DNA of 31,803 nt from Methylomarinum sp050304855 (GTDB lineage: Bacteria; Pseudomonadota; Gammaproteobacteria; Methylococcales; Methylomonadaceae), in assembly GCA_050304855.1 (NCBI GenBank), contig JBNLEI010000110.1, positions 1 through 31,803 of the forward strand. The letters run 5' to 3'. Each line of letters opens with the position of its first letter. Positions within the stretch are counted from its first letter, which is position 1. The notes below the pieces were generated by a model that saw only the letters and a list, made by a program, of their open reading frames with translations, searched no databases and had not been told where the DNA came from. A program made the translations under genes and the position numbers. This document shows positions 5,917 to 14,361 of the stretch, in pieces.

Positions 5917-8880
5917 TTACCGAGCCGTCAAGTTTAATTTCGATGCGATCAGGTTGTCGTTTTTCTCCGGGTCTATAGCGGCATCCAACACAAACAACCT
6001 TTCCACGGCAACCCCTTTGTCGACTAGATGCTTGGCAATCGCCTGAGCGCGATCGATTGCGAGTTTTTGTAAACGTTCGGGGTTCGGCGGTATAGCAGCG
6101 GCCAGCTTTACCTTAGCGACTGCATAAAAATCGCCGGTTTGAGGTTCAATCAACTGCGGCGTACCGAAAAAAGACCGTTCCGCCAATTGAGGGAATTCCC
6201 GTATGAATAAATCCGCCAGCAGGCGGCGATACTCGTCGTCTGATAACTGGATAGTTTCGGGCGAGATTTTTTTGCCGTTGTCGCGGTTTAATTCATCCGC
6301 TCTGATTTCTACCAGCCAGTAGTTCAATGCTTCGGTTTGCAAAGCCGGCCAATCCTGCTCGGTAAACGCGGTTCCTTTGATTTCCAGATTCAGCCCCGGT
6401 CGGTTGTTCAAGGCATCGGCCAATCCGTTCAGTTTCTCCTGTTGCTCTTCGGTGAGCTTTGTCGCACCGGCGGGGAAGGTGATTGCGCTGATGTCCTCTT
6501 CGCTGCCTATCAATGATGCGATCGCGTTGAATGGCGATGAAACAACCTTGGTAATCACGTTGACCAGCGCGTCGACGATAACTCCTGCTACGCTGAACTC
6601 GGGATCTTCGAGACTGCCGGTGATCGGCACGTCAAGGGCAATTTTACCGTTTCCGTCCTCCAATAGCGCGATGGCCAGATCCAACGGTAACGAAACCGCT
6701 TTCGGATTTTCCACTTTGTCACCCAAGACCAGGTGCTCGATTAATAGATTGTTGGAAGCCGTTAACTGACTGCCTCGGATGTTGTATTTCAAACCCAAAG
6801 ACATGTTGCCTTTTTCGATTTTACGGCCGGCGAACTCCGCCATGTAGGGTGTCACTAGAGGTAGTGACATGCTGCGGAAGTCTAGAGCCACCTCCGAATC
6901 CCCTCGATAAGGGTTGATTTTTCCCTGAATGTTGACCGGAGCCAGGCCGTCGACTTTGCCGGCCAGATCGATGTGGGCAAAAGCATTTTGATCGGATGCA
7001 ATACTCGTGATCGAGCCGCTCAGATGATCGATATGGGCGGCGAACGGTAGAATCAACGAAAGATCGGCAAAGTCCGATTCGCCGTCGGTCAATTCTATTC
7101 GAGCAATCTTGAATGTTGGTGGTGTTGGTTCGGATTTTTCCGTGGCTTCCGTTTTCGGTTCGGCAACAGCTGCAGTAGGTTCTTCGGAGGATTTCTCTAG
7201 GGCGATATCGCTGACGTTAACGCTTTTATCTTTTCTGATCAGCACGCGTGCGTAAGGTTTCTCAAACGAGACTTTATTGATATTGTAACGGTTTTCAGAC
7301 GGCGACAGATCGATTCCGTTAAGACTCAGCCGTTTCCATTTTACGAAATCCTTATTCGATATGCGGTCACGAGTGACGAAATCGGTTATATCACTATCGC
7401 CATGTAACGTTATCGCCAATGGTTTGTTTTCTTCATCCTGCCGTAAAGAGATCTCCGTGTTCACGTTAAACAATCCGGAAATGATATCGAGCCTGACAGC
7501 TTGGTCGATATACGGTTGGAAATCCTTAATGGCGATATCGGCGGCTTCGACCTTTAGCGCTCCGCTGAAAGGTTCCAGTACGGTATCGCCCTTGACATTC
7601 AGTTTGCCGCTATCGTTGACGGCCAAACCCAGTTGAAAGGGTAGGTGGCTACCGGGTCGACTGTCGAGATTCAGAAGTTCGAGATTTAACGCGCTCAGTT
7701 TGACGGGAGCCGGATTTTGCAGGGTGCGATCGGTGAAATTCACAGCGAAATTATTCAGTGCCAAATGGTCGATTTTGACTCGCCAGGCGTTTTCCCCGTT
7801 ATCAGCGGTTTTTTGCTTTTTGGATTGAGCGGGTTCATCCTCGCTTTCGGGAACGAACAGCGACTGATAATTGATCGATCCGTCCGAGGTGAGCCAGGTT
7901 TTGAAAGAAGCGTTTTGCGCCGAGATTTTTGCAATTCTCACCTTTTTTTTCAGTAAATCGACGGAGATGCCGGAGAGATTGAATGCGGGCACTTCAATCA
8001 ACGCTTCATTGCTTCCTTTTTCCGCAATTTCGATGTCGTAAAGACGGACTCGGGTATTATCCACAATAAGCTGCAACCCTTCCGCCGAATCGTTGAGACG
8101 ATAATCCGCTTCGATCGCTTCGCTGCCTTTCAATATCTCGAAGTTTACTGCGTCTTTTAGGAAAAGCTCCCACACTTTAGGAAAATTGACTTGTTCGAGT
8201 GTGATCTTGCCCTCGGAAAATAACGGATTCAGGCCGATGCTACCACGCCATTCGAATGTTCCTCCTGAGGCGAACTTCAATGAAAAGCCAAGCTGCGACT
8301 GTTTGTCTGCCAATGTCGTAAAGTCGCTCAGATTCAGATTGAGGGGGTAAATTTCTTCCTGCCGGAGGGGGCCATAATATCCATCTTCCCAGCTTAGTTT
8401 GCCTTCCGTGACTGCGATCTGACTGACGACGACAGGAAAAATGTCGGTGTCGGTTGTCTCGCTTGGTTCTTCTGGCGATTCGTTTTCCAGTAAATCCGAA
8501 AAGTTGAAATCGCCCTGACGGTTTCGCTTGATCGTTGCAATAGGTTGTGACAGGTCCACGCGTTCGATACTCAGCGTTAGGTCGCCGATACTGCGAAACA
8601 GGGCCAGGTCGATATAAAAACGTTCGAAGCCGATAAAAGTATTGTCGTCGTTGCGGTTTTTCAGATCGAATCCGTCGATAGCCAGTTCCATGGAAAAGGG
8701 GTTGAAATGGATGTCACGGATTTGCGTCGTCCGATTCAGCTTCTCCTTGGTCAGTTCGGGAATTTGCCTCAACATCAAGGCCGGTAAGAGCCAAAAGCCT
8801 ACCAGTGTATAAATCAGCAGTACTCCGGCAACGGAAATCAGGACGGTTTTGACTTTTGCAGATATGATCAATCCCTTCAT
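5917..8880 (-). CDS. DUF748 / AsmA-like envelope protein
   Basis: This large protein of 987 residues has one N-terminal membrane helix (about residues 11-33: VKTVLISVAGVLLIYTLVGF) and the rest in the periplasm. Its long run of beta-rich repeats, the motif TKEKLNRTTQIRDIHFNPF just after the membrane helix, and a C-terminal block with LPLDLAIALLEDGNGKIALD are typical of DUF748 proteins, which are related to AsmA-like proteins (AsmA, YhdP, TamB, YdbH). That wider group is linked to lipid transport and outer-membrane integrity, but the role here is inference. A linker near residues 562-588 is rich in E, P, T and A. The length is usual for the family. It lies 88 bases downstream of the GNAT-C39 gene on the same strand; co-transcription is possible but unproven. 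Confidence 0.85.
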   Translation of the reverse strand: MKGLIISAKVKTVLISVAGVLLIYTLVGFWLLPALMLRQIPELTKEKLNRTTQIRDIHFNPFSMELAIDGFDLKNRNDDNTFIGFERFYIDLALFRSIGDLTLSIERVDLSQPIATIKRNRQGDFNFSDLLENESPEEPSETTDTDIFPVVVSQIAVTEGKLSWEDGYYGPLRQEEIYPLNLNLSDFTTLADKQSQLGFSLKFASGGTFEWRGSIGLNPLFSEGKITLEQVNFPKVWELFLKDAVNFEILKGSEAIEADYRLNDSAEGLQLIVDNTRVRLYDIEIAEKGSNEALIEVPAFNLSGISVDLLKKKVRIAKISAQNASFKTWLTSDGSINYQSLFVPESEDEPAQSKKQKTADNGENAWRVKIDHLALNNFAVNFTDRTLQNPAPVKLSALNLELLNLDSRPGSHLPFQLGLAVNDSGKLNVKGDTVLEPFSGALKVEAADIAIKDFQPYIDQAVRLDIISGLFNVNTEISLRQDEENKPLAITLHGDSDITDFVTRDRISNKDFVKWKRLSLNGIDLSPSENRYNINKVSFEKPYARVLIRKDKSVNVSDIALEKSSEEPTAAVAEPKTEATEKSEPTPPTFKIARIELTDGESDFADLSLILPFAAHIDHLSGSITSIASDQNAFAHIDLAGKVDGLAPVNIQGKINPYRGDSEVALDFRSMSLPLVTPYMAEFAGRKIEKGNMSLGLKYNIRGSQLTASNNLLIEHLVLGDKVENPKAVSLPLDLAIALLEDGNGKIALDVPITGSLEDPEFSVAGVIVDALVNVITKVVSSPFNAIASLIGSEEDISAITFPAGATKLTEEQQEKLNGLADALNNRPGLNLEIKGTAFTEQDWPALQTEALNYWLVEIRADELNRDNGKKISPETIQLSDDEYRRLLADLFIREFPQLAERSFFGTPQLIEPQTGDFYAVAKVKLAAAIPPNPERLQKLAIDRAQAIAKHLVDKGVAVERLFVLDAAIDPEKNDNLIASKLNLTAR

Positions 8881-8968
8881 GTTTCATTCTCTAAATAAAC
8901 GGGTATTCTGGCTGTTCGGTGAAAACGGGCGGAGCGTTTCTTCTGGGCCGTTGACAAGATAACATATT

Positions 8969-10072
8969 TCAGCGACGCGAGAGAATCAGCGCCGTTTGCA
9001 GTTGGCTTCGGCCAAACCGCGCCATCGATGCGAATTCGTTTTTCGGTACAGGGACGTAGATATTGTCCGTCATGCTGGCGTGCTGCTCTTCATCCACTTC
9101 GGGGTCGTGAATATAAATAAAATGAGAGTCATGTGCGGTAATCACCACCCAATGCGGCGCTTTGTTGCGGTTGATACGATAAGTGCTGATCAAAATCATC
9201 GGTATTTTTCCGGCATCCAAGTAGTCGATTAAGCTGTCCAGCGTGATTTTTTGATAATGGATTTTGACCGATGTGTCTTTTAATTGTCGCATAAAGTCTT
9301 CCTGGACCAATGAAATGACCTGACGCTTTTCCGGGCTGCGGACGCTGTCGATAAACAGTACGTCCTGTTCGCTTAAGTACATTTCGACGTTGAAACCGCG
9401 TCGGTAAGCCGCTAGCGCTAAGCCATGCGGACCACAGCCACCGTGTCCTGACGTCATGAAAATGGTGGTTGATTCGCGCCACAGTTGCAATTCCTGGGCT
9501 TGGCTTTGATCCAATTCAGGACGTAGTGCCGCCATTGCCATCAGCAGCGAGGAGGGCCCGCAGGTGAAGTCGGTGGTTTGTTGGTAGTACGGCACGTCGA
9601 TACGGGTAACAGGGAGCGGATAAATAATGCGTTTTTCAAAGCACAATGCTTCGCTGTGGTCTTCGTAATAATCGAGTTTGCGGTCGAACTGGCGGTAACC
9701 GAGCCGCTGGTACAACGCGATGGCGCGTTCGTTGTCCGGTCTGACTTCAAGTCTTAGGTAGACGCAATCGTGCCGGCGCGCATATTGTTCCAACTCGGCC
9801 ATCAGCGCAGTCGCCAATCCGCTTCCGCGAAAATCGGTCAGAATTGCTAACGAATACAGCCGTGCCAAAGAGGTGCCGCGCCGGTATAACAAGAGACCGT
9901 ATCCCACCGTCTGGCCGTCGATTTCGACAAGGATGATGTCGGCATGCGCTTTCTCCAACATCCATAGGAAATTGCGTTTGGTTAGTTTGTCTTCGGTGAA
10001 ACAGCGATTTTCGATGCTGACAAGCGTTGAGATATCTTTTTTTCGTGCTTGACGAAATACGGTTTCACTCAT
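8969..10072 (-). CDS. GNAT acetyltransferase fused to C39-like cysteine peptidase
   Basis: This is a two-domain protein of 367 residues. Residues 1-150 form a RimI-like GNAT domain with the acetyl-CoA loop DFRGSGLATALM at 80-91 and the ALYQRLGYR motif at 119-127. Residues 155-367 form a papain-like peptidase of the C39 type, with TDFTCGPSSLLMAM (Cys171), APHWVV (His307) and HDPEV (Asp323) as the likely catalytic triad. There is no signal peptide or ABC-transporter domain, so unlike bacteriocin-processing C39 peptidases it should act in the cytoplasm. It overlaps the upstream M14-like gene by 4 bases (ATGA), a sign of translational coupling. In the context of an ATP-grasp ligase and a zinc hydrolase it probably acts on a small peptide or peptide tag; the substrate is unknown. 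Confidence 0.85.
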   Translation of the reverse strand: MSETVFRQARKKDISTLVSIENRCFTEDKLTKRNFLWMLEKAHADIILVEIDGQTVGYGLLLYRRGTSLARLYSLAILTDFRGSGLATALMAELEQYARRHDCVYLRLEVRPDNERAIALYQRLGYRQFDRKLDYYEDHSEALCFEKRIIYPLPVTRIDVPYYQQTTDFTCGPSSLLMAMAALRPELDQSQAQELQLWRESTTIFMTSGHGGCGPHGLALAAYRRGFNVEMYLSEQDVLFIDSVRSPEKRQVISLVQEDFMRQLKDTSVKIHYQKITLDSLIDYLDAGKIPMILISTYRINRNKAPHWVVITAHDSHFIYIHDPEVDEEQHASMTDNIYVPVPKNEFASMARFGRSQLQTALILSRR

Positions 10073-11139
10073 TCGGCTAATCCTTTAAGGGCTTGCGAAA
10101 TAGTCTGTGCACAACGAAACAGAACCATCTCCTGCCAATCTCGTTTAGCCGGATAAAAGTATTCTCGCATGCGTTGTTGCGCGGCGGATTTTTCGGTGTC
10201 CGATGCAGGCTTGTTCCAATAGTAGTTTTCTTCCCGTAATACGGCGAACATTTCGTCGACGCTATAAGTGCCGAATTCCAGCGTCACATAACAGCCCCGG
10301 TCGCCGATGATAGGATACCAGGCGTAATCCAGCAGTCCGTATTTGGGGACTGAAGTCGAGGTGCCGCGAGCCGGCTCGGTAACGCTGTCGCCGAACCAAC
10401 GCTTGGTCAGGCGGGTACTGGGCGAAGCAGGAGGATGGTCGCAAATGATTTCTCCGTAACCGTATGGGCCTAGACCTGAATGGATATCGATGACAGCCAG
10501 ACTGTTGCGTTCGGCCAGACGATAGTCGGCAATGACGGTTTCAATAAGCCTCTGAGACCAGCTTGGGCGAGTGCCACCGTAAAACAAACCGTCGCTAAAT
10601 TGATATTGTCCGCCGCTGATGGCCTGTTCGAAAGCGCTTTGGCCGTATTGCTTGCGGTAGTTTTCCAGAACCGGTTCTGCGTTAGCGAATTCCTGAGGAG
10701 TGTTCGGCAATAGCACATGCGCAAGTTCTCGGTAGCCGGGGTTGTCGGGTAGATTGTCGAAGTCGATAAAGTTACGATTAAGGTCGACATTATCCTCGTT
10801 GACGCGGCGACAATGGGCAAAACCGAAAGGGTTCAATGCGTGGAGCAATAATACGGCGGTGTCGTTTTGGGAGAGTTCTTCATGGCGCAGCCATTGAATT
10901 TGGCCTGCCGAGCCGCAGAAGCCTTCCACGCCATGCGTGGCGCTGATCAATACTAGGACATGTTCGGCTTGTTTGGGCCCTATCCAGCATACATCGCAAG
11001 ATAGCGCTTGCGAAGGGGAATCTAGCGGATGGGTAAAAATCCGCAGTTGCCCCGAGCGATCACGACACGCCTCGCGGTATTTTTCCCGTGCGATTGAATA
11101 ATGTTCGGAAAAACAGTTAAGATCGTAAGCAAACGGCAT
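10069..11139 (-). CDS. M14-family / DUF2817 zinc carboxypeptidase-like hydrolase
   Basis: This predicted zinc hydrolase of 356 residues removes an amino acid or acyl group at an amide bond; the natural substrate is unknown. Visible motifs are ISATHGVEGFCGS (zinc ligands His69 and Glu72), DLNRNF at 119-124 (substrate-binding Arg of the M14 fold), VIDIHSGLGPYGYGE with the third ligand His220, and VTLEFGTY with the likely catalytic Glu288. There is no signal peptide, so it is cytoplasmic. I chose ATG at 11139 because the open frame above it (to 11229) runs into the ATP-grasp gene and has no family-like sequence; this leaves an 8-base gap after the ATP-grasp stop. Its own stop overlaps the start of the GNAT-C39 gene (ATGA). 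The three genes read as one operon. Confidence 0.86.
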   Translation of the reverse strand: MPFAYDLNCFSEHYSIAREKYREACRDRSGQLRIFTHPLDSPSQALSCDVCWIGPKQAEHVLVLISATHGVEGFCGSAGQIQWLRHEELSQNDTAVLLLHALNPFGFAHCRRVNEDNVDLNRNFIDFDNLPDNPGYRELAHVLLPNTPQEFANAEPVLENYRKQYGQSAFEQAISGGQYQFSDGLFYGGTRPSWSQRLIETVIADYRLAERNSLAVIDIHSGLGPYGYGEIICDHPPASPSTRLTKRWFGDSVTEPARGTSTSVPKYGLLDYAWYPIIGDRGCYVTLEFGTYSVDEMFAVLREENYYWNKPASDTEKSAAQQRMREYFYPAKRDWQEMVLFRCAQTISQALKGLAE

Positions 11140-11147
11140 GGCGGCTA

Positions 11148-12620
11148 TTAACGGTAATCGTTGTGAAGGCGCTCCAAACGGCGCAGAAACTCGGCCATTA
11201 CGGTGCGGTACAAATCCTCGCCCAGCCAAGCGTCTTCGATACCGCTGTCTATGCTGGGATTGTCGTTGATTTCAATAATCACGTTGCGGTCTTCCAGTTG
11301 TTTCATGTCGACCCCGTAGAGACCGTCGCCGATCAATTTGACGGCGCGGCTCGCGGTTTTGATCACTTCTTTGGGGACGCGGTGAATCGGCAGGGTTTCG
11401 TAGCCGCCGCTTTTTGTTTTGCCGTCACTGCCGTGGTTGTATATTTGCCAGTGGCCTCGAGCCATAAAGTATTGGCAAGCATAAATCGGTTTGTTGTTTA
11501 GAAAACCGATTCGCCAGTCGAAGTCGGTCGCGACATATTCTTGGCATAGTAAAATGGCTGATTCCTTGAATAGCGTTTGACATTGTTTTTCCATTTCGGC
11601 TCGGTTTTGTACCTTTACGACTCCCCGCGAGAAGGAACCGTCCGGAATTTTCAATACTGCAGGATAGCCGAATTGTTGTTCCAATTCCGCGTAGTCCAGC
11701 GCTTTGTCGCGCATTAGCAGGCGGGTTTTCGGGGTCGGGATTTTATGCGCCGCCATCAGATCGGCCAGGAATACCTTATTGGTGCATTTGAGAATCGAAT
11801 CGGGATCGTCCAGTACCACCATGCCTTCGCTCTCGGCCCGTTTGGCAAAGCGATACGTGTGGTGATCGATGGCTGTGGTTTCGCGAATAAACAACGCGTC
11901 GTATTCGAGCAATCGGGCATAATCGTGGGGTCCGATGACATCAACGTCCAGGCCGAGCTCATTGCCGGCGCGAATGAAGTTCTTGATGGCTTTGGAATCG
12001 CTGGGCGGCATGTCTTCTTTCGGGTTGCACAGAATGGCCAGATCGAAACGAAAGCGTTTGCGCGAACGCGGTTTGCGCCAGATTTTTCGACTATACCCTT
12101 CGATAGCATTGGCGAACAGCGTTTGCTCTTCTTCGCTCAGGCCGGTTAATTTGCCGGGACTGATTGAGTCGATTTCCCAACGGTTTCGCAGGCTGAAATC
12201 GACCACCAGGATCGGACAGGGATATAATTCGAACAAGCGTCGGCCTAATTTTTCCAGATCACTCAATGAGGAATGGCCGAAAAAGAATTTAACTTGCAGT
12301 TTATTGGCTTCGGGAACGTTGCATTTTTCCAGATAGCGGTTGAGGTCGTTGTCGTATAACCGGTAATAGCGGTGGTTGGCCAAGTCATTAATGCTACGTA
12401 TCGAAGGGATGACGCGTTGGCCGCGCGCTTCCGCCAGTAAAGAGCAATAATAGCCGGTGCCGAGGTAATCGTAATCACTGCATAAATTGATTACGCGGGT
12501 TTTGCTGTCAGGGCCTGTAACGGGAGACGATAGGTAATTTTCGGCACTAACCAGCTCACTGCTGGGGTAATAAGGCCGCCAATCGTCCAACTGATCGACA
12601 ACGATATGAAGTGTTTGCAT
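11148..12620 (-). CDS. RimK-like ATP-grasp ligase with RLAN N-terminal domain
   Basis: ATP-grasp enzymes of the RimK type join an amino acid to a carboxylate through an acyl-phosphate. The 490-residue protein has a non-catalytic N-terminal region (residues 1-180) with NLCSDYDYLGTGYYCSLLAE at 45-64, the pattern of the RimK-like ATP-grasp N-terminal (RLAN) domain, then a Rossmann-like pre-grasp part (190-280, FDLAILCNPKED). The ATP-grasp fold spans about 280-485: AVLKIPDGSFSRGVVKV (ATP lysine Lys324), FDWRIGFLNNKPIYACQYF at 367-385, and GVDMKQLEDRNVIIEINDNPS at 436-456 with Asp438, Glu450 and Asn452 as metal ligands. The metal-binding residues are intact, so it should be active. True RimK (about 300 residues, S6 glutamylation) lacks the N-terminal domain. 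The start ATG has AGGT 7 bases upstream. First gene of the cassette. Confidence 0.87.
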   Translation of the reverse strand: MQTLHIVVDQLDDWRPYYPSSELVSAENYLSSPVTGPDSKTRVINLCSDYDYLGTGYYCSLLAEARGQRVIPSIRSINDLANHRYYRLYDNDLNRYLEKCNVPEANKLQVKFFFGHSSLSDLEKLGRRLFELYPCPILVVDFSLRNRWEIDSISPGKLTGLSEEEQTLFANAIEGYSRKIWRKPRSRKRFRFDLAILCNPKEDMPPSDSKAIKNFIRAGNELGLDVDVIGPHDYARLLEYDALFIRETTAIDHHTYRFAKRAESEGMVVLDDPDSILKCTNKVFLADLMAAHKIPTPKTRLLMRDKALDYAELEQQFGYPAVLKIPDGSFSRGVVKVQNRAEMEKQCQTLFKESAILLCQEYVATDFDWRIGFLNNKPIYACQYFMARGHWQIYNHGSDGKTKSGGYETLPIHRVPKEVIKTASRAVKLIGDGLYGVDMKQLEDRNVIIEINDNPSIDSGIEDAWLGEDLYRTVMAEFLRRLERLHNDYR

Positions 12621-12927
12621 GCTGCTACCTGAGTAAAAAGGAGGAATAACTTTAATTTGCCGGAAACAGCAAAGTTACGCCGATAATAAGCTTTAATAAC
12701 GAAAAAACAAGAGACTGTAAGAAATAATGTAAAGCCGGCTTGCTTCAACGCTAATAGCTTGTCGAATCGTTAGTAAAATTACCAACAGACAACAACCATG
12801 AAGGCTGATCGCATTAAGATAATTAGATTAATTTTAAGACGAGGAGTTGCCATTAATTTCAGAAAAAAAGATTGTTCGACGCTCGAACGAGAGTGAGCTT
12901 TCTATAGCATAGAACCGGAGTGGTGTG
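12621..12927. other. Intergenic region between divergent ATP-grasp cassette and thpR
   Basis: This AT-rich stretch of 307 bases must contain the promoters of the minus-strand cassette and of thpR. A perfect inverted repeat lies at 12874-12888. A 32-codon ORF at 12798-12896 is present but has no ribosome binding site or family pattern. Nothing else was recognised. Confidence 0.6.
12874..12888. repeat. Perfect short inverted repeat upstream of thpR
   Basis: GTTCGA (12874-12879) and TCGAAC (12883-12888) are reverse complements around a 3-base centre. The repeat ends 39 bases before the thpR start. The symmetry suits a dimeric repressor site, but chance is also possible; no T tract follows, so it is not a terminator. 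Confidence 0.4.
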
Positions 12928-13473
12928 ATGAAACGTTTGTTTTTTGCATTGTGGCCCGATGACGAAACCCGAGATAAGGTCGCAGCTTTGAGCAAAGCGA
13001 TAAAAACGGGAGGACTGAAAAAGGTCAACACGGGTAATATCCATGTTACATTGGTGTTCCTCGGAAATATTGATGAGGCTCAGGAAACGGCGATTAGACT
13101 CGGCGCCGATGAAATCACGTCGCCGCCATTTCAAATCGATTTCGATCGATTGACGGTTTGGCGTAGGGCCGGCATTTTGTGCTTAACGGCATCGGAGCAG
13201 ATCCAATCGTTGATGGATTTAGTCGAAGCGTTAAAAGTTGTGGCGAGAACTAATGACGTTGAAGTCGAAACCCGATCTTACCGGGCTCATGTAACCCTGG
13301 CGCGGAAAGCGTGGCGCAAGCCTGAAATTGAGACCGAAACGTTAAGTTGGCGCGCTGACAGCTTTGCTCTGGTAGAGTCGGTTAGCGGTAACGAGGGTAT
13401 TCAATACCGGGTATTGCAAAGTTGGCCTTTAACTACCGAAAAAGCGGTTTCAGGGTCGTCCTATAGCGTTTGA
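12928..13473 (+). CDS. thpR: RNA 2',3'-cyclic phosphodiesterase (2H family)
   Basis: ThpR (formerly LigT, 2'-5' RNA ligase) opens 2',3'-cyclic phosphates of RNA ends to 2'-phosphate and can join 2'-5' ends of tRNA halves in vitro. The 181-residue protein shows both signature HxTx motifs of the 2H superfamily: HVTLVFLG near residue 40 and HVTLARKA near residue 121. The N-terminus KRLFFALWPDDETRDKV is typical. The start ATG at 12928 has GGAG at 12917-12920, 7 bases upstream; the in-frame GTG just before it is less well placed. The gene stands alone on the plus strand between two minus-strand units. Confidence 0.93.
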   Translation: MKRLFFALWPDDETRDKVAALSKAIKTGGLKKVNTGNIHVTLVFLGNIDEAQETAIRLGADEITSPPFQIDFDRLTVWRRAGILCLTASEQIQSLMDLVEALKVVARTNDVEVETRSYRAHVTLARKAWRKPEIETETLSWRADSFALVESVSGNEGIQYRVLQSWPLTTEKAVSGSSYSV

Positions 13474-13515
13474 AGACATCGCTAATTAGTTGTTCTGCTT
13501 TCCGTTTAAAACCGG

Positions 13516-14361
13516 TTACTTTTTATTACGCGCATCCAGTCGGGCAATATCTTGGGAAATGAATAAAGCCGGATCTACCGGGACTTTATTCAGATAAACG
13601 ATCCAGTGTAAATGCGGACCTGTGACTCTTCCTGTTTCGCCGACCGTACCCAGTTGATCGCCTTGTTGGACGACATCGCCGGGCTTGACTTCGATTGAGT
13701 TCATGTGCAGATAAGCGCTTAACAGTCCCTGGCCGTGGTCTAGGAAAACGGTGTTGCCGTTGAAATAATAATTACCGGTGTCAATCACCTTGCCTGAGGC
13801 GGGAGCTACGATAGGGGTTCCGGTGGGCGCGGCGATGTCCAAACCGTTATGCGGATTTTTTGGAATATCGTTGAAATACCTTTTCAGTCCGAACAGGCTG
13901 CTTAGCCGCCCGTCCACCGGGGCGGTAAATTCGGCGTCGATCGCTTGTTCGGTCCATACCGCTTTGGCCTTGTCCATGGCGATCTTGTCGGCGTTGATAC
14001 GTTTCAGGTCTTCTTCTGTAAAACCGGTTACCATGCGTTTTTTGGTAATGGTTAAATATTGGGCGGGATATTCTTTGTTCGTGACTTCGAAGGTTTTATT
14101 GTGTTCGCCGCTTTGTTCGACGACTTTAATGCTGTGCTGGGCCGGTTCGGCCGATAATGGAATGCCCACCAGAGCCAGCCACTCATCCCCGTTCGGAGTG
14201 ACTAATACTCGATTGTCGTAGAAAAAAACTTTAGGAGCCGGGTTTGCGGTTCTACCAACAGCGATTTTGACAATTCCGCCGGGCACGGTAAGCTGATCCG
14301 GCAGTTTTGCTGCCCAAAGGGAAAATGGGAGGCAGAATAAGCACAGTATTTTGTTAATCAT
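13516..14361 (-). CDS. M23 family (LytM-type) metallopeptidase, secreted
   Basis: This is a peptidoglycan endopeptidase or an LytM-domain activator of amidases in the periplasm. The 281-residue protein has a signal peptide (ILCLFCLPFSLWA, cleavage likely near residue 18), a beta-rich N-terminal domain (about 20-105), a linker helix (115-140) and the M23 domain (about 145-270). The zinc ligands His171 and Asp175 (HNGLD) and His252, and the catalytic histidines His219 (AYLHM) and His250 (HLHW), are all present, so it should be an active enzyme and not a degenerate EnvC/NlpD-type activator. The start codon overlaps the xseA stop by 8 bases, so the two are translationally coupled. No cell-wall genes are nearby. 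Confidence 0.92.
   Translation of the reverse strand: MINKILCLFCLPFSLWAAKLPDQLTVPGGIVKIAVGRTANPAPKVFFYDNRVLVTPNGDEWLALVGIPLSAEPAQHSIKVVEQSGEHNKTFEVTNKEYPAQYLTITKKRMVTGFTEEDLKRINADKIAMDKAKAVWTEQAIDAEFTAPVDGRLSSLFGLKRYFNDIPKNPHNGLDIAAPTGTPIVAPASGKVIDTGNYYFNGNTVFLDHGQGLLSAYLHMNSIEVKPGDVVQQGDQLGTVGETGRVTGPHLHWIVYLNKVPVDPALFISQDIARLDARNKK

Noticed and set aside
12874..12888. SOS (LexA) box before thpR
   Set aside because: The gammaproteobacterial LexA box is CTGT-N8-ACAG; this repeat is GTTCGA-N3-TCGAAC and does not match.
12798..12896. Short ORF of 32 codons upstream of thpR
   Set aside because: There is no ribosome binding site, the composition looks random (basic, Ile-rich), and it overlaps the probable promoter region.
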